Assembly: GCA_932521025.1 (NCBI GenBank)
Contig: OW051471.1
Location: 3,782,001 to 3,846,000, forward strand
DNA length: 64,000 nt
Direction: 5' to 3'
Source of the DNA: Oscheius onirici
Lineage: Eukaryota > Nematoda > Chromadorea > Rhabditida > Rhabditidae
The number at the start of each line of letters is the position of its first letter. Position 1 is the first letter of the stretch. Both the position numbers and the translations under genes were made by a program. The notes below the pieces were generated by a model that worked only from the letters and a program-made list of their open reading frames with translations, made no database searches and was not told the origin of the DNA. This document shows, piece after piece, positions 22,224-34,463 of the stretch.

Positions 22224-23156
22224 TTATTGCGGGGCAATAAATCCGCTCCTCTTCTTTTCGATCGTCGTTTTTCGCTTGTTGTAGTTCCGCACATCGACCA
22301 GCATGATCACAAAAGAGACGAGAGCCACAACGGCGGCCGTAGCTGACAGAATCGTCATCCATTTGACTTGGGCAAGAAGAGGAAAGTGTACGGCGTCGAG
22401 ACATCCCCTTGTGTACATTTCGTCCCTTTTCCATTCCTGTCCTTTCAGTTTCAGATGACATTTTGTATGGCCAGATCGACAACAGGCCTCCGGAACAACA
22501 GCCATGTGAGTTTGGTTGTATTCGGAAGGAAAGGTGGTCGCATAGTCGCCAAGAAATGTCCGGATGATGTCAGCTGAAAAGTCGTCCAATCCGAGAATGC
22601 CACAACATTGATGAATTCTGTGCAATCCTTTGGTCTCGTCGAATTTGTCCATGATCAGATGATGCCTCATGCTGTGAACGTAGGCCATTCCTAGAGGATC
22701 CACTATTCCCATCGTGTCATTCGGGAACTTGGCCAGATCGTAAGAGATGAAGCCACACCAGAGGGCCAGTCCGATTGTCCAGAGGAGGTAGAGAGACGAG
22801 TGAAAGACGGTCGTAAAAACAGTTTCACCGTGTTTGAAGACGATACAGATGTGAATGAGAATCAGTACAGTGACCAGAAGACTGCCGAGTGTCGGAAGAA
22901 CGAAGATCGCCTCCATTCGCTGTTTCAGAGCATGCATTGTCTCGGCAGATTCGGGCGTTTTTTCCAATCCCGTAATGAATTCCGTGTTGTAGGGAACAAA
23001 GGTGAAGGGAATGAAGACGGCCGTCAGGAAGAGAGCCAGAATGGGTGTGATGAGAGCTAGTAGCAGAACCATGGCTCGGTAGGCGGCACGATGAGCGAAG
23101 CGGACCTTTGTCGGTAAACTCATCAAGGCCACAGTCTCACAGCCTTTCTCCTGCAT
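22224..23156 (-). CDS. Tetraspanin-like four-pass membrane protein
   Basis: Single exon, 310 aa. Four hydrophobic segments lie near residues 25-55, 90-110, 118-140 and 265-290. The large loop has the tetraspanin-type cysteines: CCG (HQCCGILGLDDF), a PEACCR motif and a GC pair (TRGCLDAV) just before the last helix. N-glycosylation sites occur in the loop (NDT, NQT). The ATG follows CGTCTAG directly and lies about 137 nt downstream of the acyl-CoA dehydrogenase stop on the same strand, so it may be the second gene of an operon. Intronless, unlike its neighbours. Tetraspanins organise membrane microdomains; the specific role is unknown. Confidence 0.85.
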   Translation of the reverse strand: MQEKGCETVALMSLPTKVRFAHRAAYRAMVLLLALITPILALFLTAVFIPFTFVPYNTEFITGLEKTPESAETMHALKQRMEAIFVLPTLGSLLVTVLILIHICIVFKHGETVFTTVFHSSLYLLWTIGLALWCGFISYDLAKFPNDTMGIVDPLGMAYVHSMRHHLIMDKFDETKGLHRIHQCCGILGLDDFSADIIRTFLGDYATTFPSEYNQTHMAVVPEACCRSGHTKCHLKLKGQEWKRDEMYTRGCLDAVHFPLLAQVKWMTILSATAAVVALVSFVIMLVDVRNYNKRKTTIEKKRSGFIAPQ

Positions 23157-23293
23157 CTAGACGCGAACTTTTCAACTTCTAGAAGTTAGAACTTTTTGGA
23201 AGTTGTATGTAAATTGGGGGGATTCCTCCAAGTTTTTGTAAATCAAGTAAAAAGATAGTTTTGTCGTATAAAAAGAAGTAATTTTTTAATTGC

Positions 23294-25669
23294 TCACCTA
23301 GATGAAATCAGAGTTGCCCAAGCCAGTTCCAAGTCGGCATTCCGCAGTCCAACAGCATACGATCTCGAGGCTCGTGAAATGACGGCTACCATGCAAAGAT
23401 GATTCTGGAAATGGTAAATCCATAAAAAGTACTAGGGGTTTTGTCTCATGACCATCATAGCGATCTCAAACAGCTTATACCCAACTCAACACTTCCCAGA
23501 CTAGCTTTGGCTATTTAGGTGAGCTCTTCTCAAAGATCGATAAAGTGTTCATTTAGTAGAGAGCGGGAATATCCCATATCATGTGGTAAATAGGAGAAAA
23601 AATGATCTTTCTGAATGAACCGCTAATCCTCGCGATGCCAATGATTTTGGTTCAGTTATAATGTGGCTCTCCGCAATGGGAAGGTTACAAGGAAAAAGAG
23701 TCCGTCCTCTTACCTCAAAGATGCGTGCCAGTCCTTCGAGACTACCGTAGTCCTGGACGAGATTCTTGCCCTGTTCGGCAATCATCTTCTCAATCACAGC
23801 ATTGACTCGCGACATCGAGAATTCCAACTCTTGGCATGCCAGTTGGAGGGAAGGATGGGCATGCTCGGCAATATAATGTTGCAATTTGGGATTCTTTAAA
23901 TCGGACTGGATCTTCTCGTTGAAAAGCAGTCGTTTCAGCGTGCTCGTTATTCTGTAAATGTATACCCTTTTAGGGAAACAAAATAGTCACTAACATAGTT
24001 TTTGTCGAGCTCCAAGTGGAGAGTGTGGCCACCGAAATCTGCTCGACTGTGTCCCCTTCGGTAAAAAGTCCGAGAATGGCCGTCACGTCGCGAATATGTT
24101 TCTCAAACTGGCGCTCGAGTTCGTTTGAACAAAGTCCTAAAACTTCGACGGAGGCTCGGACTGTATCCAGGAGCATTGCTCTCGTCATTTTCTAAAGAAA
24201 GTTTTGGTCAAAATACAGTATAGATATTTACCAAAACGAGAGCATTTTCCACGTCTAAAACTGCCGGAACACCTTCGTCCAAAAGTCCATTCATGTAATA
24301 GAGAGCCGATTCGAGGGAATATAGTTTGAGCGAAAGAGAAGCGACTATTCTCTGGATTGAGGGGCAGGAGGACATCATTTGACGATTCTGGAACTACTTT
24401 TTTCAACCAAAAAGAAGGGAGACTAACATTAACTCGCGACGGCGATCTATTACAGAAGGTGGTCAAATCGGCCAGAACTCTCTTCGTGTAGCCGATGGCC
24501 GTAGCAGCCAGAGGACTTATTCTGCCGCTGACGATCTCGTTCTTAATTTCCTCGCCAGATCCGATTTCTCCCAGCATGTTTTCCTCGTCAACAGTGGTAG
24601 AAATGTCCAATGTTCCGACTAAAAATGTATTTTTTAGGCTAAAACATGTCCTACTGTTGAATCCCTTCAATCCCATTGTCTCCTGGCGACTGAAACTCCA
24701 TTTATCCGTTGGCTTCAAGGCCGATTTGTCTATTATGTAGCAGGAGACACTTTGTGATCCCTAAAGCTTATTTGTGTAGAAAATAATAAGGGAAGCAAAC
24801 GGTCCGAGGCTCTTTTGATGTGGCAAAAATGATGGCCATGTTGGCATCTTGCTGGGCCAGCACCGGCGCATTTTGTAGGGTAATGTTTGACGAGACACCA
24901 ATGTTTCTGAGGGCTTCTGCCGTCGTATTTTCGGAACTAAAAAAGGTTCCTATTAAACGTAAGACATACTTGCTATATTCTACATTGGCTATGACAGGTC
25001 TACATTCTCCGCTAGCCATCTGCGGAAGATATTTCCGCTTTTGCTCGTTCGATCCGTAGAGCAAGAGGAGATTTGTCGCAACTCCGGCCACACTGATATG
25101 GGAAAAAATGTTCCAATCTACTCCTAGTTCCTAAACGAATGCTTTTATAGAAAAAAACTTTTATAAACCTCGAATATCCTACAGACGTCCTTCCGGCACA
25201 TGCCGAGTCCGTCGAAATCGGCCGGAATCAAGGCTGCTTGGATTTTGTTGCTGGATAAGGCTTGGCTAACTTCAGGTGTTAGACCTTTTTCGAGTTCTAT
25301 ATTCGCTGGATTTACTTAAAGAACTGAACTTTAGAACCGTCTAGAAAATAACGTACCACTGGCCTCTAGAGAAGATCTGAGAGCAGACGAGTACCCTGAG
25401 ATATTTGTCACGTCGTCGGTGTCAGAATATTCGGGGAAAATCATGAAATCCTGAAGAGAGTCAGCATTTGTCAGGTCACGAACCTTTTCGAACTTGTTCA
25501 TTGCCAGTCCTCTGCTCAGGGAGATCTTCTCCACATTCTGGGCAATATTCGCCAGATTTTTAATCCTAGACGTCTGAATGGCACTTGTACTGGCCTTTTC
25601 CTTGGCTGCTGAACTGAATACTCGGCTTTGGAGTCGTCGGCAAACAATGAGTCCATTTGCCGAGTACAT
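23294..25669 (-). CDS. Acyl-CoA dehydrogenase, VLCAD/ACAD9 type, divergent
   Basis: Ten exons close exactly in frame to 577 aa: 25357-25669, 25169-25296, 24970-25130, 24801-24936, 24655-24760, 24428-24618, 24232-24387, 23998-24191, 23714-23951, 23294-23404. The N-terminus is Arg/Ser-rich like a mitochondrial presequence. The ACAD core is recognisable: PADFDGLGM, HISVAGVATNLLLLYGS, YLPQMASGE, ENMLGEIGSG, LYSLESALYYMNGLLD. It has the extra C-terminal helical domain of VLCAD/ACAD9 (LKNPKL, VISRASRSYAVG). The usual T-E-P-x-S-G-S-D flavin/substrate segment is degenerate (ANVEYSNSENTT), and the catalytic FEGT region reads LFTEGDT. Activity may therefore be altered; ACAD9 also assembles complex I. 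The ATG directly follows TTTCAG. Confidence 0.88.
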
Positions 25670-25699
25670 CTGAAATATGTCGGTGAATTTGCTGTATTT

Positions 25700-26640
25700 T
25701 GGAGAAGAAGAAGCAATTGAAGAGGACTAGAGCAAATTGGAGAGTGGGTGAACGTAAATCTGCCCCACGGCTCATTTGGTTGCCCAAACTGATCACAGCA
25801 AACTTGGAGCTTAATTTCAGTTTTACTCTTCTCGTTTTATTACGCATTTACGTTTTTCTGAGCTTTTATTCGGTCTTCAGCTTCAAAAATTAAAAGAAAA
25901 ACGAAAGATCTTGCTAAGCTCGATTCTTCCTGGACAAACAAAAAACTCTTTCCGTCGTTTTGAACAATCTTTTTGGGGTTTTCGCATAACTTCCAGTGCT
26001 AATTGTACTCTTCACTCCGAGGATAATGGTTAATTTGCGCGAATTCACATCCCACACCTTCGCTCATCCATTATCAAGAACCAGCCATCTCTTCGCGCTG
26101 TCCTCTTATCTACTCCTTTCGACGATTGAGAATGTTTTTTCCATTTCACGCTGAAAACGCACAAAATTTGATCATTTTCCTCCCGAAACTTGTTTTTTTT
26201 TTACGAAACAAAAGCGAGCAAAAAACCCCGTCAACAAAGTTGATGTGCATCCGGCGGGTTTTCAAATGCAATTTATTCAAAATTGACTTTCAATTCTTCA
26301 GAAAAACAAAGTGTGCCCGCTATCAAGGATCTAGCACCTCTGTTTGTGGTTCTAGTCCTGTTATCACACCAAGTCACCGCATCCGCAAAGTTCATTGAAC
26401 TGAGATAAGAATGAATCAGCTGCACACCCCTCAAACTATGCTACAAATATAAACTATCCTATCCTTCCACGCAACTTGAGCAAATCCAGCTCATCCAGAT
26501 CTCCCCAGCAATCCACTTCTATTTCAGACGCTTCTCGCGCGGTAGTACTCCCCCTTATGAGGCTAATCAGGTATGTTCCGTAGGGATGTTTACGAGGATG
26601 TTGTTCAGTTAATCTACATTTCCTCCCTCTTCTCAGTATT
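25700..26640. other. Intergenic region between ACAD and DGK starts, no supported gene
   Basis: AT-rich with scattered short frames in all directions. It should contain the divergent promoters. An upstream first exon or exons of the DGK gene (PH domain N-terminus) may lie between 26450 and 26640, but I could not close a frame. Confidence 0.4.
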
Positions 26641-26656
26641 TTGGGGGCCCATCCAT

Positions 26657-29600
26657 CAGATGGATGTTTGGCGACAGTCTGTCTCCAGATTACGGCAGGG
26701 ACATCCGGAAAAGGTGAGTGCAGCTTTCTGAACCAGTTTCTTCCCTTGTGAAGGGTCTGAAAAGTATGGAAGAATTTCAGACAAACGCTGTAGAAGCGCT
26801 GCTGAGTTCTTCCGAAAGTGCCCACACATGGATTCAAATACAGGTTGGTCTTCATAAAAGATTCCATCCTTCCTATATTTTAGTACACTCCAGCCCAGCT
26901 GCTCAAAAGACCCCGGTTTTGTAATGTATGTCGCGAAAAGTTGACCGGTTTTCCGCAGCACGGATGGAGCTGCGACGTGTGTAAGATAAAAACGCATAGA
27001 AAGTGTATGAACCATGTGGCCGACAAGTGCAAATGGACCATCGAATGCCTCATTCCGCATCATCTGCAGTACATAAGTCCCGAGGTTTTGAGCTCAATTT
27101 TGACTGGGATAAGACTCTTTCAGAACTCGATAATGCCGCATCAATGGGTCGAAGGCAACATCTCTCCCTCGTCCAGATGTGCCGTCTGTGAACGGAATTG
27201 CGGTTCGGCTCTTCGACTACAGGTTTTGATTTACTGTAGAATCCTTTTGGGCCAGAAGGCGACAGTTTTTAGTTCACCGATGTTCTACAAAGTTGTAGCT
27301 TTTGATCTCTTCGACAACTTTGCAGAACATCAGATAGTTAGAAAGTGACGTCTTCAATCAGAAATCATAGCTTGTGTAAGTGCGTGTGGGCTAGAACCTT
27401 CCTGGTATCTATTCTTTCTGTGAACAAGACTATTAGGACTGGAGATGTCTTTGGTGTGCCTGTACCGTCCACGACGGCTGTCTGGCCCAACTTGGAAGAG
27501 GCTGTAACCTCGGAACCTTTGCTATATCCTGTGTCCCACCTCTTTCCGTCAACGAAGTCTCGGTAGAAGGAGAGTACAAACTCAGATGGGATGCCATTGG
27601 CAAGTGAAGAATACTAAGTAGTTATAATCTTAACCAGGCTCTGAATGTGGTGGAAATAGTCCGTTGTGTGTGATGGTCAACTCGAAATCCGGCGACAGTC
27701 AAGGCCAGAGAATGATCCGGAAATTCAAACGACTACTGAATCCCATACAGATTTTCGACATCATCTCTTGTGGTCCAGATTTCGCGTAGGTTCTTTTGTA
27801 TTTTCCCATAAACTTCTTCTTTAGATTGTCCCTTTTCAAGTCTCTCGACAGTTTTCGAATACTAGTCTGTGGTGGAGATGGTACAGTTGGCTGGGTTCTA
27901 ACGGCCATGGATCGTCTCGATCTCCATAAAAAAGTTTGTGGCCAACATACTCTCAGAAACTTTTGTATCTAGTGTCAACTAGCTGTTCTACCTCTCGGAA
28001 CGGGTAACGATCTGGCCAGGGTTCTTGGCTGGGGTCACGCTTTCTACAATGTACATGAACTGCCTCAATTGTTGCAGGAATTCGAACGAGCTCCTACGAG
28101 CATGCTTGACAGGTAGGAGTTTTTGAAATATTTATTCACTACTTCGAATTGAAAATACCGTATTCTCTTCACATGACGTGTGTCTAAAACTTCCTGTGAT
28201 TAATCTAGTATTTTTGGAAAGTGATTCACTTGTCCAGCTTTTTCCGGGTATTTTAGTCATTGTTCATTGGACACTAACAAGCGTCAGAGGAACTTGTTGA
28301 GAGTGAGTAACTGTTGACTCTAAGACGCTGTCAAGAGAGCAAGTAGTGTACTGACCAGTCATCTTGAGAGTCAATGATTGTTTCGGAACAGTTACAAATA
28401 GTTTGTGTTGGTAGGCATGCTAAGGGTTTGGAGAATTCATAAAGAGACTATTTGGGTTACAATCAATTCTTCAGATGGAGCGTCATGATCATGGACGGTC
28501 CCTCAGCTAATGCGATCAAACAGTACGAAACTCGTCTGAAGGAGCAGCTTCGACGTGTTCTGTTCGCCGAGGAGCCTCACGAAGTCATTCAGTCCGTCCG
28601 CCAGCTATGTGGGACAATCAAAGAGCTTATGAAGGATGTGGAAGCCACCTACAGTAAGGTAGAAGAATGGGAACGACAAGCCGGTCAATCGACCAATGAT
28701 CCAGTTACTGGAAAGTAAGTCAACCCGAAAAAAAGACCAAAACATCAACAACTTGAAGATGCGCGACGCTGATGGCCAAACTGGATAATCTGATGAAATC
28801 CCTAGATAAGCATTCTGACGTCCAGACGGGCGAGAGCGGCTTCGAGGCAGAACTTGAAGAGAGTGAGACCAAGTTTCAGAAACTTTGGGAAATAGTCGTG
28901 CTTCAGATGCGGCAAGTGAGGAGAAACAGCGACGGGATTCGCTGGTTTGTAGGGCAAATAGTCTGAAGAAGGCCATCAAAGATATCATGGATATGGCGGA
29001 GAAGGGTCTCGAACAACATATCAGAGACAGGTAAGACTTATATATTTTGTCAAGTGTTTGTGATGAACTCGTTTTTACATGCAAACGTTCGATACTCAGC
29101 CAAGCTACGCAACGAACATTTGAGTTTGATGTGTATCTTGATTGATTGGGAATCACTCTTGAACGGTACGTGTGAAATGACATCCTCACAAACTTTTCAA
29201 AGGCTCTCTTTTTCAATTCAAATTTAGCGGTGGTGCTGCGGCGAAGAGAGCCAAGTTCCGAACGAAAAGAAGCAAGACGACTCCTGGACTGAAAATATCC
29301 GCCTCCAATCTGTCCTCTTCTTCAGCCTGTAGTCCTCCAGTATCGCCGTCGATAAGACGAGACCAGCTGACAGTTGAGGGTTCTCAGGAGAACAACACTC
29401 CAACTGGAACCAGTGGCTATGGACCGTCTCCAAATCCGCCCTTTTCCACAGCGGCTTCCACAGAGCTTTTGGAACCGAACGGTTTCGAGCACCTGGAAGA
29501 GTCAGAGTCTGAGAACACCTCGGCCAAGTAATCTCACAATTTTCCCTTTTCTAGCGAACTAAATTCAGTATTGGATCCGTACAACCTCCCACTCCTGCCT

Positions 29601-32414
29601 CAACAAGAGAACACTCAACAGCCATGGAGCCTGATCGTCCACCTTTGGAAGGAGAGAGACTGTTTAAACCAATGTCTGAATGCCAACTGTTCCAACAAGT
29701 CGAGACAACAGACATCAAACTAAGTCATTCTGACAGTAGCATCTTTGGTAGGTTTCTCTTTGAGTACAGTAGAGTACTTTCAGAACATGCTGCCGGATCA
29801 GGCAGGAGTAATGTCCGATTGAGAGAGGGTCGTCTCGACCAACACTATGCTCAGAAGGAGAAACATCGGAGGAGTGCCCAAGAATCTAAAGCGTGGGTTT
29901 TCTCAGTCCATTTGAGAGTTTCCAGTTCTGACCCGAAAATCAGTTTCAGTAAATTTCTGTTTGAACTAATGAATGCACTCGATCACCCCTACTTACTCAG
30001 TTCGGGTCTCTCCGATCTGCCTTTGTTGGGTCCACCAACGAACTCAGTTTTTCGAAATCTGCCTACTAACACTCCGGCAATCCGGGATCGTCCCACAGAC
30101 AGAGAGATCAAGTGAGAATCCGCTGGCTGACTGTCTCGTGTCACTCTCAGACCTTATTTCCGCTTCAAAGTCTCTTTCACAGCTTCAGTTTTCCCCAAAT
30201 CCTTTTGTTTTCTAGTTTACCTGTTTTGTTTCATAAAAGTTTTCAGAAGTGAAAACTTTGTGGTAGGAGGCTCCTTGATAGCCGAAGTTCTTCTCCTGAA
30301 CGCTAGTGTTCTTGGAATGGCTGGAGCCACGTGTGTCTCTCCATTAGATACTTACAAAGAGGCCAAAGTGATGAACAACTACTTTGGAATCGGTCTCGAT
30401 GCCAAGATTGCTCTCGATTTCCACAACAAGAGGGAAGGATCCGAGAAGGTTGGTCAATCCTCTTTCTTTCAAAATACTCCCTTTTCCAGACTCGTAGCCG
30501 GTCTAAACTGTTTCTCTGGTACGGTATGCTCGGAGGGAGAGAGCTCATGCACAGAACCTACCGTAATCTCGACCAGAGGATACGACTGGAATGTGATGGA
30601 GTCCCCATCGACTTGCCTTCCCTTCAAGGAATAGTCATCCTGAACATTCCCTCCTATTCCGGCGGAGCCAACTTCTGGGGAACGACAAAGGAAGAAGGCT
30701 TTGTGGCTCAGAGTTTCGATGACAAACTGCTGGAAGTTGTCGCTCTGTTTGGAGTTATGCACGTCGCGACGAGTCGCGTTCCAAACGTTGTCAGACTACA
30801 GAATCATCGGATAGCTCAGTGTAGACATGTTAGGATAGTCGTTCTAGGCAACGAGTCCATTCCTGTTCAGGTATTCCACTTTTTGCTCTAAAGAAGAAGA
30901 CTTTAGGTTGATGGTGAGCCGTGGATGCAACCGCCGGGCATTCTTCAGATTGTACACAAGAACAGAGCTCAGCTGTTGGTTAAAGATGCGGTGAGTCTAA
31001 TGTTATGTGACAGGCATTCCTTTAATTTCTGGAGGGACAAAAACCCTAGAAAAGAAGTTGGCTGGTGTGGTATTGATTCAACGACAAAATATAAAGAACT
31101 GTGCTAGAAGGTGATCAATAGAGATTTCAGGCCTTCAACGCGGCTCTGAAAAAATGGGAGGAGCAGAAAGAACGATCGACAGCTCCCTCGACACCGACTT
31201 CCATCGGAATAACATTTGCTCGAAGAGCCGGCGAATTCCTCCGCCTGGTCGAGAGCGAAATCCCCAATCTCGGAGTGACCTCGGCCTTCTTGGAAGCCAT
31301 GGATATGGCTACGAATTCGCTACGAACAGCTGACCAATCGGTTGGTTTTCCACCTCTAAAACGAAATGAAATCTGATCATGCAGAGCTGTCTCGACGCGG
31401 CCAATTACGACGAGCGCTCCTCGAGAGAGGAAGTACTAGCGGCAGTTGAACAGGTCGTCGATCTGCTAGAATCGCATTTTGGATGGCCCGAGAACAAGGT
31501 CCCTGCCAATCAGCCTCGACTCGGCCCTGCTCCTTTCTTCAGCTTCGAGATTCACGTTTGTCTACTCAAATCAAAGGAGCTCTTCTTTTTTAGGGAGCCG
31601 AGCCGGATCAATGGCGCTACGTGATCAGCTGTATCCGCCAGGAGATCAGTCGCGAGGAGGCTTCTCTTCGCGAACTCTGCCAGTCTCTCCCTCCGTCCAA
31701 TAAGAAACGAGGTCGTTTCTCGACATGGATCTCGAGACAATGGAGAAGGAGAGGAAGACAACCAGGAGATTCAGTCTCTGGATGGACTTTGGACGAGGTC
31801 TCCTCCTGGCTTGGATCTCTTGGTCTCTCAGAGTATTCGGAGCAGTTCAAGGCCAACGATGTTCGTGGAGCTGAGCTGCTGCATCTCGAAAAGGCAGATT
31901 TGAACGATCTCGGAGTCAGCAAGATAGGACATATCAAGCGGTTACAGGTGGGTATATCTTATTGCTACAGAGATTGTCAGTAGATTTATGTGTTCCAGTC
32001 ATCCTCACTTGTTAGGAAAGCGACCATTAAATACGGTAGACCAAGAGTAAAATATCACGTATCTTTTGACTGGTTGACAAAAACAGGACACAAAGCTTCG
32101 AACCTGTAAGTAGTTCAGTGCGAGTATAGTTACGAAAATAAGAGAACCACAGTGATTATTGATCGATTGCTGAATCAATAGCTGTGAGTGGGTAAATTCA
32201 AGATTTGGGCTTGATACCAAACCCCATTCCGTCAGTAGATTAGCAGACATGTATTCCGCAAATCGGACAAAACTCTTTGCAGACAGCAATAAACGACCTT
32301 CTGGAAGCCGAAAAACAACGTCGTCGATCTGGAAGAAAAGGCGTTTCTCTTTCGGTCGAGCGGAACTCGATGTCGGTTCCATCCATCGAACCACCCAGTC
32401 TCAGTAGTCTCTAG
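26657..32414 (+). CDS. Type II (delta/eta-like) diacylglycerol kinase
   Basis: Phosphorylates diacylglycerol to phosphatidic acid, ending DAG signalling. Domains in order: end of a PH-like helix ([13 protein letters not shown], exon to 26713); C1 domain (exons 26781-26843, 26884-27222; [25 protein letters not shown]); second C1 ([22 protein letters not shown]); catalytic DAGKc ([28 protein letters not shown]; 27638-28112); a long Ser-rich insert (28475-30111); DAGK accessory domain ([20 protein letters not shown], 30247-30990); and a SAM domain ([18 protein letters not shown], 31594-31947). The last exon is 32283-32414. Split catalytic halves plus SAM define the delta/eta class. At least two introns use GC-AG with G|GCAAGT donors (after 27599 and 28911). 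The 5' end is unresolved. Confidence 0.93.
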
Positions 32415-33290
32415 TTATTTTTCCTCCTCATCCTCACACCGCCAGTAACTGATAATCAGTACCTCCCTTTATAGATTTTCCTCACAGCTCAGAACCAGCG
32501 CCTTTCTTTATTTATTCAAATTTCTATCCACCCAATCCTCAGTCTAGTCCTTGTCCAAAACGTGGCTTTTGAAGCATGTGCCTCCAGTCTTTTTCTGCTC
32601 CTTTTTCTATACACCAGCACTCGTTATTCATGGGAATCTCTCCAGTTCACTTTCTTCAGTTTCCTTCTTTTTCTTGCAACAAACTAACAGGTTCAGATAA
32701 AGTAATTTTTATTTTATCATGTTTCCCCGAGCAGAAAAGAGTCAGCGGAAGGATTCACGGGGACATGACTGGAGCTAGTAGGCAAGCATTCATACTTGTT
32801 CTTACTTCCCTTATCGTTTCAAGAAAAACCCCTTTGAGGCTGAAACTTTCGAAGCCGAAACTTGTGAGGAACACGGAGAGCAAGCTGAAGTGATCTTCTG
32901 ACTTTATCAGGCCGTTTAGGGTCCGGCTAACTATACACAGATAACGCATGGGGTAAATGAAGATTATGAGTTCTTAGTTTTCAATACGAAGAAATCACAA
33001 AAGCATTTCCCTTCTCAAGTTTGTCGCCTGGCCCTGTGGCTGCGCCCGGAATGGACATAGTGATTTTTGATAAGACTACAACCAGAACCAGAAGATATTG
33101 CTGCGTTATTTATGTTGCAGTTAGAACTGTTTTTCAGTGTAAACTGTTCACACTAGTTCAAAGTTGCAGATTAACCGTTCCAAGGTATTTTAACCGGCCC
33201 AGGCTTCTATTTTCACAATTCTATTTTGAGTAGTGTCTGGTTTAAGTCTCGTAGGTGTTCAGGTGTTCCGAACCGCAGCGGATTACACAT
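32415..33290. other. DGK 3' flank, no supported gene
   Basis: Mostly AT-rich with no coherent reading frame. It contains a scattered GGCCGGTTAA-like motif in inverse form near 33185-33205 that is repeated at 34089-34157. Confidence 0.4.
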
Positions 33291-33299
33291 AACTATTCT

Positions 33300-34020
33300 A
33301 TTCTAGTCTTTTTATTTGCTAATCACATCTGGGATCGACGAGGGCATCTCTGAGAGTTTTCCATTCCTCAGCAGTTCGTCTATGCTGATCTACTTCCAGA
33401 CAATGTCTCTCGGTCCTATTGAGGCACCAGATTTCAGCTCCAAACATCACGACTGGGGTAATCACTGATTCGAAGAAGTATCTTCTTTGGGCCAGCGGAA
33501 GAGTCCGATCTTGACCTCAGAGATGTCGCTTACAGGAATGGATATCCTTGAGCCCAGGAAGATGAAAGAATCTATAAACTTGATAGTCTCTCCTTGGATA
33601 GATAGCGGTGTACGTAATTTTGCCCTGGTCATTGCGACTGTTTTCGTATGGTTGATCCCAAGTCCGACTTTCTTCAGTCCTTCCGTTAGTTTATCCAACA
33701 TACGTTCCAGTTCTAGGCGGCTTGTAGCAAAAAGGACGAGGTCGTCAGCATAGGCAAGTAGAGGAAGTTGCTCTTCATCTATCTTCAGTCCGTCATCTTC
33801 CCAATCGATCGAATTTATGATACTGGCCAGAACAGAGTTGAACAGTTGTGGGCTGAGAACATCGCCCTGTCGGACACCTCTTTGAATAGGTATCTGTACC
33901 TTAGCTCCATATACACATAACGAGCACACATTAAATGTTTGTGTAGTTTGAGGATAGAGTGAGAGACGGAAGAAGAACGCTAAGATTACGCGGGACACGA
34001 GAACCCCTTTCACGAGGCAC
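33300..34020 (-). mobile_element. LINE reverse transcriptase fragment
   Basis: The minus-strand frame encodes RT motif B (RGVRQGDVLSPQLFN) and motif C (LLAYADDLVLFA), then the thumb-like region (GLGINHTKTVAM, FIFLGSRI) and a C-terminal stretch containing RRYFFESVITPVV after a frame change near 33480. The N-terminal RT and the whole endonuclease are missing. It differs in sequence from the copies at 1.9-4.3 and 14 kb, so it is a separate subfamily. Confidence 0.88.
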
Positions 34021-34088
34021 AGAAAGCAAAAAAATCGTTAAAAAAAGACTAAAACACAGTTTAGCGGGTAGAAAACCAAAATCTGTGA

Positions 34089-34157
34089 TGGGCCGATTAA
34101 AATACTTTGGGCCGGTTAATCTGCGATAGGCCGGTTAAAATTCTATGGGCCGGCTAA
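34089..34157. repeat. Four tandem GGCCGGTTAA-type motifs
   Basis: GGGCCGATTAA, GGGCCGGTTAA, AGGCCGGTTAA and GGGCCGGCTAA occur every 20-25 bp. Confidence 0.6.
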
Positions 34158-34172
34158 GGTGCACCAGAACCA

Positions 34173-34463
34173 AGAAAATCTCCAGTTACAATACCTCTAC
34201 TCTAGCGGAGATCGACGAAATAGTCGACATTCTTCGCTACTTCCAGTAGCAACGCTTTCGGCATTGTATTCTTAGCACGAATAATCATTTTGTTTGTACT
34301 TACCAGCAAATAAACTCATTTAGTAGACGCTTTCTTTTGTTTTGATGTTTTACAACTTTTTCAGTCGGAATTTTGCATAATTACGAGTGTCAAAGGCGTA
34401 GATCCAATAAGTGAAGCCTTCTCTACATTCTAAGACAAAAAAGAATAGAACTCGTGTAATTTC
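34173..34463 (+). pseudogene. Partial duplicate of the last exon and 3' flank of the 35-kb transposase-like gene
   Basis: Matches 35427-35705 over about 280 bp with roughly 85% identity by eye. It includes the final coding stretch ATTCTTCGCTACTTCCAGTA, the AATAAACTCATT signal and GTAGATCCAATAAGTGAAG. It lies just outside the left end of the Mutator-like element. Confidence 0.75.

Noticed and set aside
27085-27123. Possible 39-nt intron within the DGK C1 region
   Set aside because: The stretch is open and divisible by three, so retention and splicing both keep frame; left undecided and not listed as a separate feature.
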